DNA of 64,000 nucleotides, taken from a virus. Every line of letters starts with the position of its first letter. The stretch's first letter is position 1. Position numbers and translations under genes: made by a program. The stretch spans positions 1 to 64,000 of IMG/VR virus record IMGVR_UViG_3300021957_004906. One strand, written 5' to 3'. Below are positions 6,611 to 15,306 of the stretch, piece by piece. A model generated the notes under the pieces. The model was not told the origin of the DNA. It did no database searches and saw only the letters and a program-made list of their open reading frames with translations.

Positions 6611-7963
6611 TTATTTAAATAAATCATCAAACTCATAACTGTCGAGTGTGCTTTCAAATTGTGCTTCATAATCTACAGTGTTACGTTCACTGCTTTCACT
6701 TGTTTTAGCAGAAAGTTTTGGCATCATATTTTTGACTGCCGTAATACCTGCTGCTATTGTTGATTGCTCAGTAACATCAGTTACCATACTACCAAACTGT
6801 TCAAGTAATCCTGATAGTTTTTCGTTTTCACAAACTGCTTCTGAAAAGTATTTCATTGTCATTGCAAGTTGTGTATTAGCTGACGCAGATGCTGAATGTT
6901 CATTAACTAATGGATTTTCTGGATCTGATTTTGGATCAGCACCAGTGAAGTTAATAGTTTCCATTTCTGCAATTGCTTCTGCTAGTTCTTTAACTGTATT
7001 AGCTGCTGAAATATTTGCTTCCTTAACTCCATTTACTTCTTTCATAATTGAATTAACATATGGTAACGCATCTTCTAAATTTTCGTCAAAATGCCGTACT
7101 GTAAATTGGTTGCGTAGTGAAGTCTTATCTCTTTCGTTAATTTTTAACTCTCTTGATTCGAATGTATCACGCATAGCAGCATATCCTTTACTGCCTTTCA
7201 TTTTACTAATTGTTTCTCTAACATGTTCTATTCTTGCTGTAACTGCTTCTAGAATATCGTTTGTCTCTTCATTTACTAATCCATTACGTTGACTATACTT
7301 TTTAAACTCTTTTAGTTTACTAAGTTCTTTACACTGTTCAATAATATGTTCTCCAAGATCGTCATGCATTTGTCCACCTTGTTGTATATGACGCAACATT
7401 GCTCGGCCACCTGCTAGATTTTTACTTGGAAATTTATGTCTTTCACCATCTGCGTTTTCAATATAGATAGCACTAATATTTCTACTTCTGCTACCACGTG
7501 TTTCTTCATTGACTGGTTTAGTGTGTTTAATAACCAACTTTGCTGATTCTAATTTTTGATAACTACTTTTTGTGCTACCATATGCTGTGCTAATGCCTTC
7601 TTGTACATCTTGTTTCATATCTCTCGCCTTTTGTGCTTCAAAATCTTGATCTTTAGGAGTAATAGCTTTAGAAAAACTCTTTAGTGTATATTCTACTATA
7701 CTTTTATTGGCTAAATTTTTTAACTGAGCCAATGTATCTTTTAGTTGTTCTACACTAGTGGTTTGACTAACACTAACTCTAATTTCTCTATTAGCATTAC
7801 TAGTTTCAAAATTAACCATTGCTCCCATATCTTTAACATAGAATCTACGAGCATTATTTGGATCAATAGTATTTTCACCTTCTTCAGTAAATAATTCTAT
7901 ATTATAACCGTTGCCTTTTAAAATTTTAAAAATACCAGTTGTTATTTTGTCATCACTAATCAT
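6611..7963 (-). CDS. Hypothetical protein downstream of the terminase, likely virion-associated
   Basis: This 450-residue protein has no enzymatic motif that I recognise. It shows an N-terminal globular part (residues 1-95), a conserved-looking basic block around ESAKLVIKHTKPVNEETRGS and FPSKNLAGGRAMLRHIQQGG (about 145-200), then long helical stretches with many Glu/Lys. It follows the large terminase with a late-type promoter box (7980-7987) overlapping the end of gp17, which argues for late expression and a structural or assembly role. Function not established. Confidence 0.65.
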   Translation of the reverse strand: MISDDKITTGIFKILKGNGYNIELFTEEGENTIDPNNARRFYVKDMGAMVNFETSNANREIRVSVSQTTSVEQLKDTLAQLKNLANKSIVEYTLKSFSKAITPKDQDFEAQKARDMKQDVQEGISTAYGSTKSSYQKLESAKLVIKHTKPVNEETRGSRSRNISAIYIENADGERHKFPSKNLAGGRAMLRHIQQGGQMHDDLGEHIIEQCKELSKLKEFKKYSQRNGLVNEETNDILEAVTARIEHVRETISKMKGSKGYAAMRDTFESRELKINERDKTSLRNQFTVRHFDENLEDALPYVNSIMKEVNGVKEANISAANTVKELAEAIAEMETINFTGADPKSDPENPLVNEHSASASANTQLAMTMKYFSEAVCENEKLSGLLEQFGSMVTDVTEQSTIAAGITAVKNMMPKLSAKTSESSERNTVDYEAQFESTLDSYEFDDLFK

Positions 7964-7979
7964 ATTACGTCCTTTGTAT

Positions 7980-7987
7980 TATTTATG
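7980..7987 (-). promoter_or_regulatory. T4-late-like promoter box
   Basis: CATAAATA on the minus strand, differing from T4 TATAAATA only at the first base. It starts 17 bases upstream of the 450-aa protein start. Confidence 0.6.
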
Positions 7988-9535
7988 CTAAAAGACCATA
8001 ATTGGCATTGGTGCATCAGTTCCATCTTCATCAAAACTATCTTTAAGCTCTTCATAAGTTACTTCGTCATACTGTGCAACCTGTTGAGCTATACGGACAA
8101 CTAGTACACTTGCCATAACTAAATCATCTGTTTCGCTAGATTTAGCAGCAAAACTTGATCCCCTAGCAATAAACGTTTTAAGCTCTTGTAATAACGCTTC
8201 GCTGTTAACCACCATTTTTCCAGTTTCAATCCAGTTCTTTAATCTACTACATGCCTCAAGTTTACTTTTATTAGTTGTTGTAAATCCTTTTCTGTGTCCT
8301 CTATTACTGCTTTTTGGCTGACTAATTAATGTACCAGGAATGTTTTCTTCACCCATTTCCGCTATGACCACAAGGGCAGCTTCACCCAGCGTGTTATTTT
8401 CCACACTCCAATATATTTCAGTATCGGTTACTTCTTGTTCTATTTCCTTCAGTATTTGTCTGAGTATTCTTATCTGTTCCGTGATTGGCGTCTTGTTGTG
8501 CATCCATTCAGCTACTTGATTCATTCCTGGTAGTTCAAAAACTTGTATTGCTGCATTATCACCACCAGTACCTAAACTTGGATCAAGCCCTGCAATATAA
8601 GTTTTTCCCTTTTGTAAATTTTTATACCAGCGTACTTGACCTGTACGTTTGTATACTTCTTTAGACTCTAGTGTTGGCAATATTAGTCCACTAATAAGTG
8701 TTTCGTCAGCACTAATAAATTCACATCCGTGTTCTCGTCTAAATCTTTCTTCACCAATTTTAGCTGCTTCTTCGTCAGCCCATTCTTGATCTCTATCCGG
8801 ATGTTCTCTCCAATCAACTAGAATATGTTTAAATCCATTAACTCCTACTTTTGTTTCATTACCATATTGATCAATAGTTTTATTTGCTGCTTTCCAAATT
8901 TGTGCAAATTGATCATTATCCTGGTTTGGTGTACTTGTGATCATACATTTACCACCTGTACTAAGTGTTGGACTCAGTGCTGTCCAAAACTCTTTGGCAA
9001 TACGGGGTGGCACAAATGCAAACTCGTCTAAGTATACTAATGATAATGATAAACCACGTCCTGTATTTTCTGTTGTAGCTTGTGCAATAATACGACTGCC
9101 ATTATCAAACTCTAAACTTCCTTTGTTATATGCAGTAACACCTGCACGTATATGATTAGGTAATGTTTCATATGCAAACCGTATACGTTGCATGATCTCT
9201 TGAGCGCCACTGTACTTGTGTGCTGCAATTAGAATAGTTTGGTCTGGATTAAACATTGCATACCATAGCAAGTATCCTGCCGCACATGTTGATTTACCTG
9301 TTTGTCTGGGTAACATAGCAATACTATAACGATTTTGATGATATACTTCTACTAAACGTTTTTGATATGGATACAATGAAAATTTCATACGTCCCTTAGT
9401 GGGATGTTGAATATAGCAGTGTTCTAACATAAAGTATTCTGGATCAACAGCACAACGAGCAAGTTCTTGGAATTGCTCGGTTGTAAATTTTTCCTTTTGA
9501 TATGGTTTTTTTATTAAATTTGTATCTACTGACAT
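7988..9535 (-). CDS. 17: gp17 large terminase (packaging ATPase/nuclease)
   Basis: This 515-residue protein carries Walker A PRQTGKST (about residues 76-83), Walker B LVYLDEF (about 170), a coupling motif TSTPNQ, and a C-terminal RNase-H-like nuclease domain starting GLDPSLGTGGDNAAI. It pumps DNA into the prohead through the gp20 portal and cuts the concatemer. It is shorter than T4 gp17 (610 residues). No ribosome-binding site is visible; a late-like box ends 5 bases before the ATG, suggesting a leaderless transcript. Confidence 0.96.
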   Translation of the reverse strand: MSVDTNLIKKPYQKEKFTTEQFQELARCAVDPEYFMLEHCYIQHPTKGRMKFSLYPYQKRLVEVYHQNRYSIAMLPRQTGKSTCAAGYLLWYAMFNPDQTILIAAHKYSGAQEIMQRIRFAYETLPNHIRAGVTAYNKGSLEFDNGSRIIAQATTENTGRGLSLSLVYLDEFAFVPPRIAKEFWTALSPTLSTGGKCMITSTPNQDNDQFAQIWKAANKTIDQYGNETKVGVNGFKHILVDWREHPDRDQEWADEEAAKIGEERFRREHGCEFISADETLISGLILPTLESKEVYKRTGQVRWYKNLQKGKTYIAGLDPSLGTGGDNAAIQVFELPGMNQVAEWMHNKTPITEQIRILRQILKEIEQEVTDTEIYWSVENNTLGEAALVVIAEMGEENIPGTLISQPKSSNRGHRKGFTTTNKSKLEACSRLKNWIETGKMVVNSEALLQELKTFIARGSSFAAKSSETDDLVMASVLVVRIAQQVAQYDEVTYEELKDSFDEDGTDAPMPIMVF

Positions 9536-9540
9536 ACAAC

Positions 9541-9548
9541 TACTTATG
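9541..9548 (-). promoter_or_regulatory. Late-like box directly before gp17
   Basis: CATAAGTA on the minus strand followed by 5 bases and the gp17 ATG. It has one more deviation from TATAAATA than the other boxes, but the spacing equals that at gp14 and no Shine-Dalgarno sequence lies between. Confidence 0.4.
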
Positions 9549-9555
9549 ATAGGAA

Positions 9556-9585
9556 AAAGAGGCTACAATATTATGCAGCCTCTTT
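9556..9585 (-). terminator. Intrinsic terminator upstream of gp17
   Basis: AAAGAGGCT and AGCCTCTTT form a perfect 9-bp stem around a 12-base loop, followed on the minus strand by a T run (CTCTTTTTCC). It ends the unit containing the 95-aa gene and makes gp17 depend on its own promoter. Confidence 0.85.
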
Positions 9586-9598
9586 AATGTAAACCTAC

Positions 9599-9886
9599 TT
9601 ATAAGATGCCTGATAACATCTTAAGAGTATTAATTGATTCGTTTGTTTCTAATGATTCTTCTGTATTTCCGCCATTGGCACCTAAGTGTGCTACACAGTC
9701 ATGATGTCCACGTTCCAATGCATCATATAGCTCGTCAAATGCTTCTTGGATTTCGGTAAAGTCTGAGTCACCGCCAATTTCAGTACATGCTTTCTGCAAC
9801 CTGCCTTCATTACGGAAAACTTTCTGTAATGCGTCTACTTTACTCATTGCACCCATAAAAGTTCTGTCTATTTTTGGTTCTAACAT
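9599..9886 (-). CDS. Small acidic hypothetical protein
   Basis: This 95-residue acidic protein (GGDSDFTEIQEAFDELYDALE) ends in INTLKMLSGIL, a variant of the L-x-K-L-A-G-I tail seen in gp22 and in the preceding gene product. It lies two bases after the 415-aa protein gene, with AGGAG before the ATG, and is followed by a strong terminator. No known domain. The context and shared tail suggest a structural or scaffold-associated role. Confidence 0.6.
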   Translation of the reverse strand: MLEPKIDRTFMGAMSKVDALQKVFRNEGRLQKACTEIGGDSDFTEIQEAFDELYDALERGHHDCVAHLGANGGNTEESLETNESINTLKMLSGIL

Positions 9887-9888
9887 TA

Positions 9889-11136
9889 TTAAACTCCTGC
9901 TAACTTTCTTAACATATCAATGTCGTCATCCATACGCATTGTATCACGCATTGCATGTGCAGCATCGTCTGCAGACATTGTTTGTCTATCTTCTTCTTCG
10001 TCTCTAATCTGATCAATGTATCGCATTTCTTCCTCTTGTGATAATGGAACATATTGATCATTTCTATTATATGCTTCTAGGTTCCATGTTTCACCATCAT
10101 CGGTTGACCAACGAATCATTAGTTGTTCGTCATCATCGTACATTTCACCCTCAGCTTCTGTTACTTTGTAGGTTTTACCGTCTACTTCAAACTCATCTTG
10201 GTTGGCGTCTTTTGCTTTTTTAAGTTCTAGTGAGAATTTGTTGCCCTCTTCAACATCGACCTCTTCCATTTGGTCCCAGTCGTAGTCTTCATCTTCAACT
10301 TCACCCTCACCGTTACAAGTCTCACATGTTTCCATATGACTGTCAATCTCACCAATATCTCTGCTAAAACTTTGTGGTCTGTATGTTTCAACTTCAACCT
10401 CTCCGTCACCATCGCAATCAGTACACTTTGTCATTGGAGTAAAGTCTTCTTCTACTGACTCATCTACTGCATACTGTGCAAACATTTCTTCTAAATCATC
10501 CATGTTATGTTTGATCCACTCTTGTTCTTCAGGATGTGCCATAGAAAAAATATGAGAAACTGAATCATTTGGCGTAAATTCATGACGTACAGCATTTTCA
10601 GCATGCTGTCTCATTTCATCAGTTGGCCAATCCATATCATGGAGGTTTTTAGATTCTGTTGCAACCTCATCACTACATCCACAATCTTCACATCCACAAT
10701 CTTCTTTATACTTCTTTTTTTTACCGTATTTGCCTTCTGCTTTAAATGACTGATATGCTTCGCTGACACTTTCTACTGTGTGATCTGGATACACATCTTC
10801 GTCTACAGAAACATGGTCTCCCATTGCTCCTAAATAACGTCTTAAACTTGTATCGCCAGCAGTATCATTTGGTTTTACTTCTCTTGCCTTACCATCGTAG
10901 CCCATCTCTGCACCACTATTAGCATAGCCTTCACCTTGTCCGCCTGGATCGCTAACAACTTCTTCAACTTCTGTTGTGCCTTGTAATTTATTTAAAAGTT
11001 CTGGAGAAACTAACGCAATCATTGCTTGCATTTGTTCTCTATCACCCATTGGTTGTTCAGATACTTCTGTTGGCTCTATTGCAGGTGTATCATTTTTTTG
11101 AATTCCTGCTAATTTGTATAAATCATTTAAATCCAT
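9889..11136 (-). CDS. Acidic protein with DnaJ-type CxxCxGxG zinc-finger repeats
   Basis: The protein, 415 residues from MDLNDLYKLAGIQK, is rich in Asp/Glu. It has two CxxCxGxG-type knuckles (CTDCDGDG and CETCNGEG) separated by about 35 residues, the arrangement of half a DnaJ zinc-binding domain, plus an earlier CGCEDCGC cluster. It ends in MLRKLAGV, and its N-terminus carries the similar DLYKLAGI. I choose the ATG at 11136, not an in-frame start 10 codons upstream, because AAGGTG lies just before it and the previous gene stops there. No J domain is present. It may act as an assembly chaperone or structural protein. Confidence 0.65.
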   Translation of the reverse strand: MDLNDLYKLAGIQKNDTPAIEPTEVSEQPMGDREQMQAMIALVSPELLNKLQGTTEVEEVVSDPGGQGEGYANSGAEMGYDGKAREVKPNDTAGDTSLRRYLGAMGDHVSVDEDVYPDHTVESVSEAYQSFKAEGKYGKKKKYKEDCGCEDCGCSDEVATESKNLHDMDWPTDEMRQHAENAVRHEFTPNDSVSHIFSMAHPEEQEWIKHNMDDLEEMFAQYAVDESVEEDFTPMTKCTDCDGDGEVEVETYRPQSFSRDIGEIDSHMETCETCNGEGEVEDEDYDWDQMEEVDVEEGNKFSLELKKAKDANQDEFEVDGKTYKVTEAEGEMYDDDEQLMIRWSTDDGETWNLEAYNRNDQYVPLSQEEEMRYIDQIRDEEEDRQTMSADDAAHAMRDTMRMDDDIDMLRKLAGV

Positions 11137-11137
11137 G

Positions 11138-11644
11138 TTACACCTTATATTCTTTGTATAGCTCACTAGATCCTACTGCATCTTTAATCATTTTTTCATT
11201 ATATGCATCACCATAATGCTCACTATGGTCAACCTTTTCTGAGTCTTTATATTCTGCATCGGCAAGAACACTTGTTACATCTTCATCTACAGCTTCTTCA
11301 TCTGTTTCCCAAAGCTCTTGTGATTCATGTTTACTATTGACTATTAATTCGCCTTCTGAAAGTCCACAACATACTCTAATTTCATCTTTTAGTTGTGCAG
11401 TTGTTACTGGCAACTTGGTGGCAATATCAGTGACAAATACTTCTCTAGGACCCAAGTCTGCATTAAATCCTCTAGGAGTTTGTTGCATAATTGTTTTCTT
11501 AGGAGAGCTCACACTCTCAACATTATATTTTTTCATATGCATTTCTAATTTATCAATTTGTTCGTTTGACATATCTACAACACTACGTAATCTAAACTCG
11601 TATGTTCTTTCATTTTCTGCCAAATAATGTTTTAAACTTTTCAT
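11138..11644 (-). CDS. Hypothetical protein with a capsid-targeting-like N-terminus
   Basis: This 168-residue protein starts MKSLKHYLAENERTYEFRLR. Its opening resembles the MKTYQEFIAEA capsid-targeting peptide of T4 internal proteins. The middle (VVDMSNEQIDKLEMHMKKYN, then a PREVFVTDIATKLPVTTAQL stretch) looks like an alpha/beta domain and the tail is acidic. Its stop lies one base before the next ATG. A late box at 11666-11673 precedes it. Internal head protein or tail-assembly factor are both possible; function is not established. Confidence 0.55.
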   Translation of the reverse strand: MKSLKHYLAENERTYEFRLRSVVDMSNEQIDKLEMHMKKYNVESVSSPKKTIMQQTPRGFNADLGPREVFVTDIATKLPVTTAQLKDEIRVCCGLSEGELIVNSKHESQELWETDEEAVDEDVTSVLADAEYKDSEKVDHSEHYGDAYNEKMIKDAVGSSELYKEYKV

Positions 11645-11664
11645 CGCGAATATCCTTGTTACTA

Positions 11665-12192
11665 TTATTTATCTTTATTAGACGATTGAGTGCCCATTTT
11701 ATCAAGTACTGCATTAATTAAACTGTTTCGATCTTCAAATTCTTCAGCTTCTCCTTGCATCATACCATCGTCTTTTGCTCCTTTGGTAGCTTGTACCTGT
11801 ACTGTATGATCTAGTTTAGCTTTTTGTAACTGTAACTGTACCATTTTAAGTTTTTTATCCATTTTTGCTGTTTTGGCAGTGATAGCATTTCCCATCATTG
11901 TACTTGCCACAGCAAAAATATTAGCAGCGTGTCTGTCTTCAACATTTTGTCCAAGATCCATTAAGTCTGCAAATGCATGCATTGCTTTATCAGCGTACTT
12001 GTCCATATCAGCATCTAAATTATCTAAATCTCTAACCATTGGTAGTGCTGAATCAATCTTATCCGCATTATCTAAAATTGTACTCATTGTACCAATATCA
12101 AAGTCTGACTGTGGCAAACTAATCGTCGACTCTTCTTGTTCAATATCGTCTGCACTAGGCAAATTAAGTATTTCTTCTATTTTCTTTGTCAT
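11665..12192 (-). CDS. 16: gp16 small terminase subunit
   Basis: This 175-residue protein has an acidic N-terminus and a central long coiled-coil-forming helix (NIFAVASTMMGNAITAKTAK, KMDKKLKMVQLQLQKAKLDH) that matches the central oligomerisation helices of T4 gp16 (in T4, [21 protein letters not shown]). Its tail is polar. The small subunit forms a ring that recognises DNA and stimulates gp17. Its length is close to T4 gp16 (164). It is co-transcribed with the upstream small membrane protein and gp4; gp17 lies three genes downstream. Confidence 0.75.
   Translation of the reverse strand: MTKKIEEILNLPSADDIEQEESTISLPQSDFDIGTMSTILDNADKIDSALPMVRDLDNLDADMDKYADKAMHAFADLMDLGQNVEDRHAANIFAVASTMMGNAITAKTAKMDKKLKMVQLQLQKAKLDHTVQVQATKGAKDDGMMQGEAEEFEDRNSLINAVLDKMGTQSSNKDK
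11666..11673 (-). promoter_or_regulatory. T4-late-like promoter box
   Basis: GATAAATA on the minus strand, overlapping the 3' end of gp16 and 22 bases upstream of the 168-aa gene. Confidence 0.6.
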
Positions 12193-12447
12193 TTAAAATC
12201 CCAACTTAAATATTATTATTAATACAATTACTGTAATTACTTTTACTAGAAACATTTTTCCGATACCTTTTCCAGTATCTTTAACTGGGTGTTTCCAAGT
12301 TTCCCAACGTCCTAATTTAGCCCATTCTTCTTTAGACGTCCATAATCCACCCACATGTTTAAGCCACTGTTTAAAGGTTTTATCCTTATGACGTTTTCGT
12401 TCATTATACCATTCTTCTAGTATGTCTATAATGTCACCAGGCTTCAA
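12193..12447 (-). CDS. Small protein with a C-terminal membrane anchor
   Basis: This 84-residue protein is rich in Lys/Trp in its first 60 residues (WYNERKRHKDKTFKQWLKHV) and ends in a single hydrophobic segment (MFLVKVITVIVLIIIFKLGF). It overlaps gp4 by 4 nt and abuts gp16. Family not recognised. The basic, Trp-rich part followed by one anchor suggests a membrane-associated protein; a holin role is not supported because there is only one segment. Confidence 0.55.
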   Translation of the reverse strand: MKPGDIIDILEEWYNERKRHKDKTFKQWLKHVGGLWTSKEEWAKLGRWETWKHPVKDTGKGIGKMFLVKVITVIVLIIIFKLGF

Positions 12448-12887
12448 TTTCTCTTTTTAGGGTTATTGAATAATTCATTTTCAGTTAGTACTCTAAACCC
12501 TACTCCTTGACGTTTAGCAAAAGCAGTAGCCGCTTGCCATTTAGCTTCGTTTACTATAGCTGCAATTTTCTGTGCTTGACTTTTAGCAAATTTCATTGTT
12601 TGTCCTGCAGGCTTTATTTCTATAAACTCAGCTCTCTGTTGTTTGTTTTTATCTTCATAAACAATGAAAAAATCTGGTACATATGTTGTCGATTTACCAG
12701 TTGCTGGATGCCTATATGGTATTCTATGACTTTCACTAGCCCATGCTTTAACATAAGGATGCCCGTCTAACAATCTCATGAATTTTAATTCCCAACCACT
12801 TCTATACCTAGGCGCACCTTTGCCTATGTACTTATTAGGATTCTTTACTTGGTAGTTTCCTTGTTGAAAATGTGTTTTTCTAGGCAT
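12444..12887 (-). CDS. 4: gp4-like head completion protein with PD-(D/E)xK nuclease motif
   Basis: This 147-residue protein (T4 gp4 is about 150) has a basic N-terminus (FQQGNYQVKNPNKYIGKGAP), RSGWELKFMRLLDGHPYVKAW, then PDFFIVY followed by EFIEIKP. These supply the D-x(n)-E-x-K catalytic triad of the TnsA/PD-(D/E)xK nuclease fold. In T4, gp4 with gp50/gp65 completes the packaged head before tail joining. A late box at 12896-12903 lies just upstream. Confidence 0.85.
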   Translation of the reverse strand: MPRKTHFQQGNYQVKNPNKYIGKGAPRYRSGWELKFMRLLDGHPYVKAWASESHRIPYRHPATGKSTTYVPDFFIVYEDKNKQQRAEFIEIKPAGQTMKFAKSQAQKIAAIVNEAKWQAATAFAKRQGVGFRVLTENELFNNPKKRN

Positions 12888-12895
12888 TATGTAAG

Positions 12896-12903
12896 TATTT
12901 ATT
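12896..12903 (-). promoter_or_regulatory. T4-late-like promoter box
   Basis: AATAAATA on the minus strand, about 9 bases upstream of the gp4 ATG, overlapping the intergenic gap after the corrinoid-protein gene. Confidence 0.6.
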
Positions 12904-12908
12904 ATGTA

Positions 12909-13610
12909 CTAGTTTCTAACTAGGTTTTGTTGATTATGTTTTCTATCCATAAAGACTTTGGCAGTTTCTACTGCTACGGCTGCATCTCGACAGTAAGCAT
13001 CAGCACCTATTGCTTTACCGAACTCTTCATTTAAAGGAGCTCCTCCAACTAATACTGTATAGTTGTCACGTATACCTTTCTCAGTCATTGTATCAATAAC
13101 AACTTTCATATAAGGCATAGTAGTTGTAAGCAATGCACTCATTCCTAATATGTCTGGCTCATGTTCGTCTATTGCATCGAGGTATGCATCAACTGAGTTG
13201 TTGATACCTAAGTCAACAACTTCAAAGCCGGCGCCTTCCATCATCATACCTACTAGGTTTTTACCAATGTCGTGTATGTCACCTTTGACTGTGCCAATAA
13301 CCATCTTGCCAACTTGTGGTGCACCTGTTTCAGCCAGCAATGGTTTGAGTATTGCCATACCACCTTTCATTGCGTTTGCGGCTAGTAGCACTTCAGGCAC
13401 AAACAATATACCATCACGGAAGTCTATGCCCACAATAGTCATACCAGCAACTAAAGATTCTGTTAATACCCGATATGGTTCCCATCCACGTTCTAATAGA
13501 ATATTAGTACCTTCTTCAATTTCTTCCTTGAGTCCATCGTAGAGGTCGTCACCCATTTGCAGTACAAGCTCTTCGTCGTTGAGCTCTGCTAATATAATAT
13601 CATCTTCCAT
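12909..13610 (-). CDS. Corrinoid (cobalamin)-binding methyl-carrier protein
   Basis: This 233-residue protein has the two-domain layout of MtbC/MtmC-type corrinoid proteins: a helical cap (about residues 10-95, with FVPEVLLAANAMKGGMAIL) and a Rossmann-like B12 domain (100-220). The latter contains GDIHDIGKNLV, giving Asp111-x-His113-x-x-Gly116 (the DxHxxG cobalt-ligand motif), MSALLTTTMPYM and VLVGGAPL. All B12-binding signatures are intact. Such proteins carry a methyl group between a substrate-specific methyltransferase and an acceptor. Neither partner is visible in this window. It sits between tail genes with a late-type box before it, so late expression is likely. An auxiliary role in methylamine/betaine-type or one-carbon metabolism is inferred. 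Confidence 0.9.
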   Translation of the reverse strand: MEDDIILAELNDEELVLQMGDDLYDGLKEEIEEGTNILLERGWEPYRVLTESLVAGMTIVGIDFRDGILFVPEVLLAANAMKGGMAILKPLLAETGAPQVGKMVIGTVKGDIHDIGKNLVGMMMEGAGFEVVDLGINNSVDAYLDAIDEHEPDILGMSALLTTTMPYMKVVIDTMTEKGIRDNYTVLVGGAPLNEEFGKAIGADAYCRDAAVAVETAKVFMDRKHNQQNLVRN

Positions 13611-13614
13611 GTTG

Positions 13615-13622
13615 TATTTATT
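13615..13622 (-). promoter_or_regulatory. T4-late-like promoter box before the corrinoid protein gene
   Basis: AATAAATA on the minus strand ends only 4 bases before the corrinoid-protein ATG (13608-13610) and overlaps the stop of the tail gene upstream. No Shine-Dalgarno sequence lies between, so transcription from this box would give a leaderless mRNA. Confidence 0.5.
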
Positions 13623-14656
13623 TACTGTGGTCCAGCTGCAAATGTTATTGTGCCATTATTTAATTTTTTTGCTGTTTCACTATTATCAGAGTCATTTGGT
13701 ATAACCATACCTGGGTCAACGTCTGCTGTTGTACCATCACCAATGGTTGGCATATTAACTGGCTTACCAATATTTGTAATAGTAGGGACTTGTACAAGTC
13801 CACCTTGCTGTTCTTGTAGTGATCTAAGAGTATCACCAACAGTAGTTCCTCCAATTTGTGGAGGTGTATACGTTTGTGCTATAGTTGTATCTGATTGAGT
13901 TTGTTTATTTGTCCCTGATCTATTACCAATTGTGCTAGCAGTTGTATTACCAGTTTCTGCTTGTTGTCTTGCTGCCTGTTGAACATTAACACTATTTTCA
14001 GGTGCTGAACCCCCCAATGGATCAAAGTTAACATGTTCTGGTTGTATTGCTACCTGCCACATCACTGGTTGACTGTCACTATAATCTAATCTATCGTACT
14101 GTACATTGTTTATCATACAATTATACATTGTAGTTGTTTTTCCACCCTGTGCTGTATCTTTTTGATGCACTCTTATTTCTTCAAACATAAATCTAGTGTC
14201 ATGCGTAATTGATTCAGCACCAAATGGTTGACCTGCACCAGTGCTAAATTGTTCTTGTATTATATTATTTCCACTAAAATTCCTAGGGTCAAGCTGATGA
14301 CCATGAAAATAATGCCCAGCATACGCCATCATTAAATGTAAAAATTGATTATCTTTTGTATCATAAAAGGTAATACCAGCTGGTCCTGTTTCTAACCTAG
14401 TAGGGACATATCTAGGTCTGTTATATTGATTAAGTCTCTGAACACTGTAGTCAAAGTCTGGTAGACTTATACCTAACACTCTGTGAAACGTAAAAGACCT
14501 ACCATAACTATCGTCAATTAATGGGATATTTTCGTTTAGTATAAACTCTATACTAAAGTTAAACTTCTGCCTTGGATATCTTAAGGTAACAGGGTCGTCT
14601 GAACCAAAATGATCTGCCGCAGCATTATAAAAGCCAGTATTAGAAGTTAATCCCAT
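13622..14656 (-). CDS. Tail-tube-fold protein, possible baseplate/tube junction
   Basis: This 344-residue protein has an N-terminal half (RQKFNFSIEFILNENIP, RSFTFHRVLGISLPDFDYSV, GPAGITFYDTKDNQ) that looks like the gp19/gp54 tail-tube fold seen in the neighbouring gene product. The C-terminal 120 residues are low-complexity Thr/Gln/Asn. It lies immediately downstream of gp19 (8-base gap), so a tube initiator, tube cap or second tube protein are the best guesses. The exact T4 counterpart is not resolved. Confidence 0.6.
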   Translation of the reverse strand: MGLTSNTGFYNAAADHFGSDDPVTLRYPRQKFNFSIEFILNENIPLIDDSYGRSFTFHRVLGISLPDFDYSVQRLNQYNRPRYVPTRLETGPAGITFYDTKDNQFLHLMMAYAGHYFHGHQLDPRNFSGNNIIQEQFSTGAGQPFGAESITHDTRFMFEEIRVHQKDTAQGGKTTTMYNCMINNVQYDRLDYSDSQPVMWQVAIQPEHVNFDPLGGSAPENSVNVQQAARQQAETGNTTASTIGNRSGTNKQTQSDTTIAQTYTPPQIGGTTVGDTLRSLQEQQGGLVQVPTITNIGKPVNMPTIGDGTTADVDPGMVIPNDSDNSETAKKLNNGTITFAAGPQ

Positions 14657-14664
14657 ATTCTATA

Positions 14665-15270
14665 TTAACCCTGTGTACCAGCACCTGATGCATTACTTAA
14701 TGTTTGATCAAGTGTTTCTCCAGTTAGTGTTGCATTACCTGCTGCATCATAAATTTCTGCATTGTCATAACGAATACTTACTGTTACTTGTACTTGTTCA
14801 CTACTACCATAAGCCATATCGCCATAATTAATATTTTGGATATAGCAACCTGCTAATTCAAATTTGTCTAACACTCCTGGTGTTGGGCTTGCACCATCTA
14901 ATGATTCAAGTATAAATTGGAATTTATAAGCACTTCCTGAACGGCTTGCACTTTGGTTTGCATGATCGACTTGCATATTTAATTGTTTGTTCATTTCTTT
15001 AATTACTACACTATCAACATCATCACGGAAGGTTACAGTAACCATATCCCATGTGTGTTTTCCTGCTGCATAAATTCTACTATTGTAGGATTCAATAATT
15101 ACATCTTCGTGTGTTAACGAAGGCCTAGTTGCGCTAATAACACTACGTGTAGGTGTACTGCTAAAAGCTGCCCCAATGAATGTCGCTCTAAAACGATATT
15201 GTAGTTTGGGCATTATTGTTGTGGTGCTACCTGCATTGTCTGGTACACCAAGTGTTGTGATAACTGCCAT
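14665..15270 (-). CDS. 19: gp19 tail tube protein
   Basis: This 201-residue protein has the gp19 pattern: PKLQYRFRATF near the N-terminus, SVISATRPSLTHEDVIIESY, then KHTWDMVTVTFRDDVDSVVI and a C-terminal strand pair (VQVTVSIRYDNAEIYD). It polymerises into the inner tube through which DNA passes. T4 gp19 is 163 residues. It lies directly after gp18 in the conserved sheath-tube order. Confidence 0.88.
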   Translation of the reverse strand: MAVITTLGVPDNAGSTTTIMPKLQYRFRATFIGAAFSSTPTRSVISATRPSLTHEDVIIESYNSRIYAAGKHTWDMVTVTFRDDVDSVVIKEMNKQLNMQVDHANQSASRSGSAYKFQFILESLDGASPTPGVLDKFELAGCYIQNINYGDMAYGSSEQVQVTVSIRYDNAEIYDAAGNATLTGETLDQTLSNASGAGTQG

Positions 15271-15298
15271 CGAATTTCTCCTTTATACCGGCTGTTAG

Positions 15299-15306
15299 TA
15301 TTTATT
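15299..15306 (-). promoter_or_regulatory. T4-late-like promoter box for gp19
   Basis: AATAAATA on the minus strand, about 29 bases before the gp19 ATG and just after the gp18 terminator. Confidence 0.6.

Noticed and set aside
6678-7292. 204-residue plus-strand frame opposite the 450-aa protein gene
   Set aside because: Composition is that of an antisense shadow; the minus-strand protein has a promoter box, operon context and normal composition.
9889-11136. DnaJ chaperone
   Set aside because: Only the CxxCxGxG knuckles are present; there is no J domain with HPD.
12193-12447. Holin
   Set aside because: Only one hydrophobic segment and no adjacent lysis gene; context is packaging.
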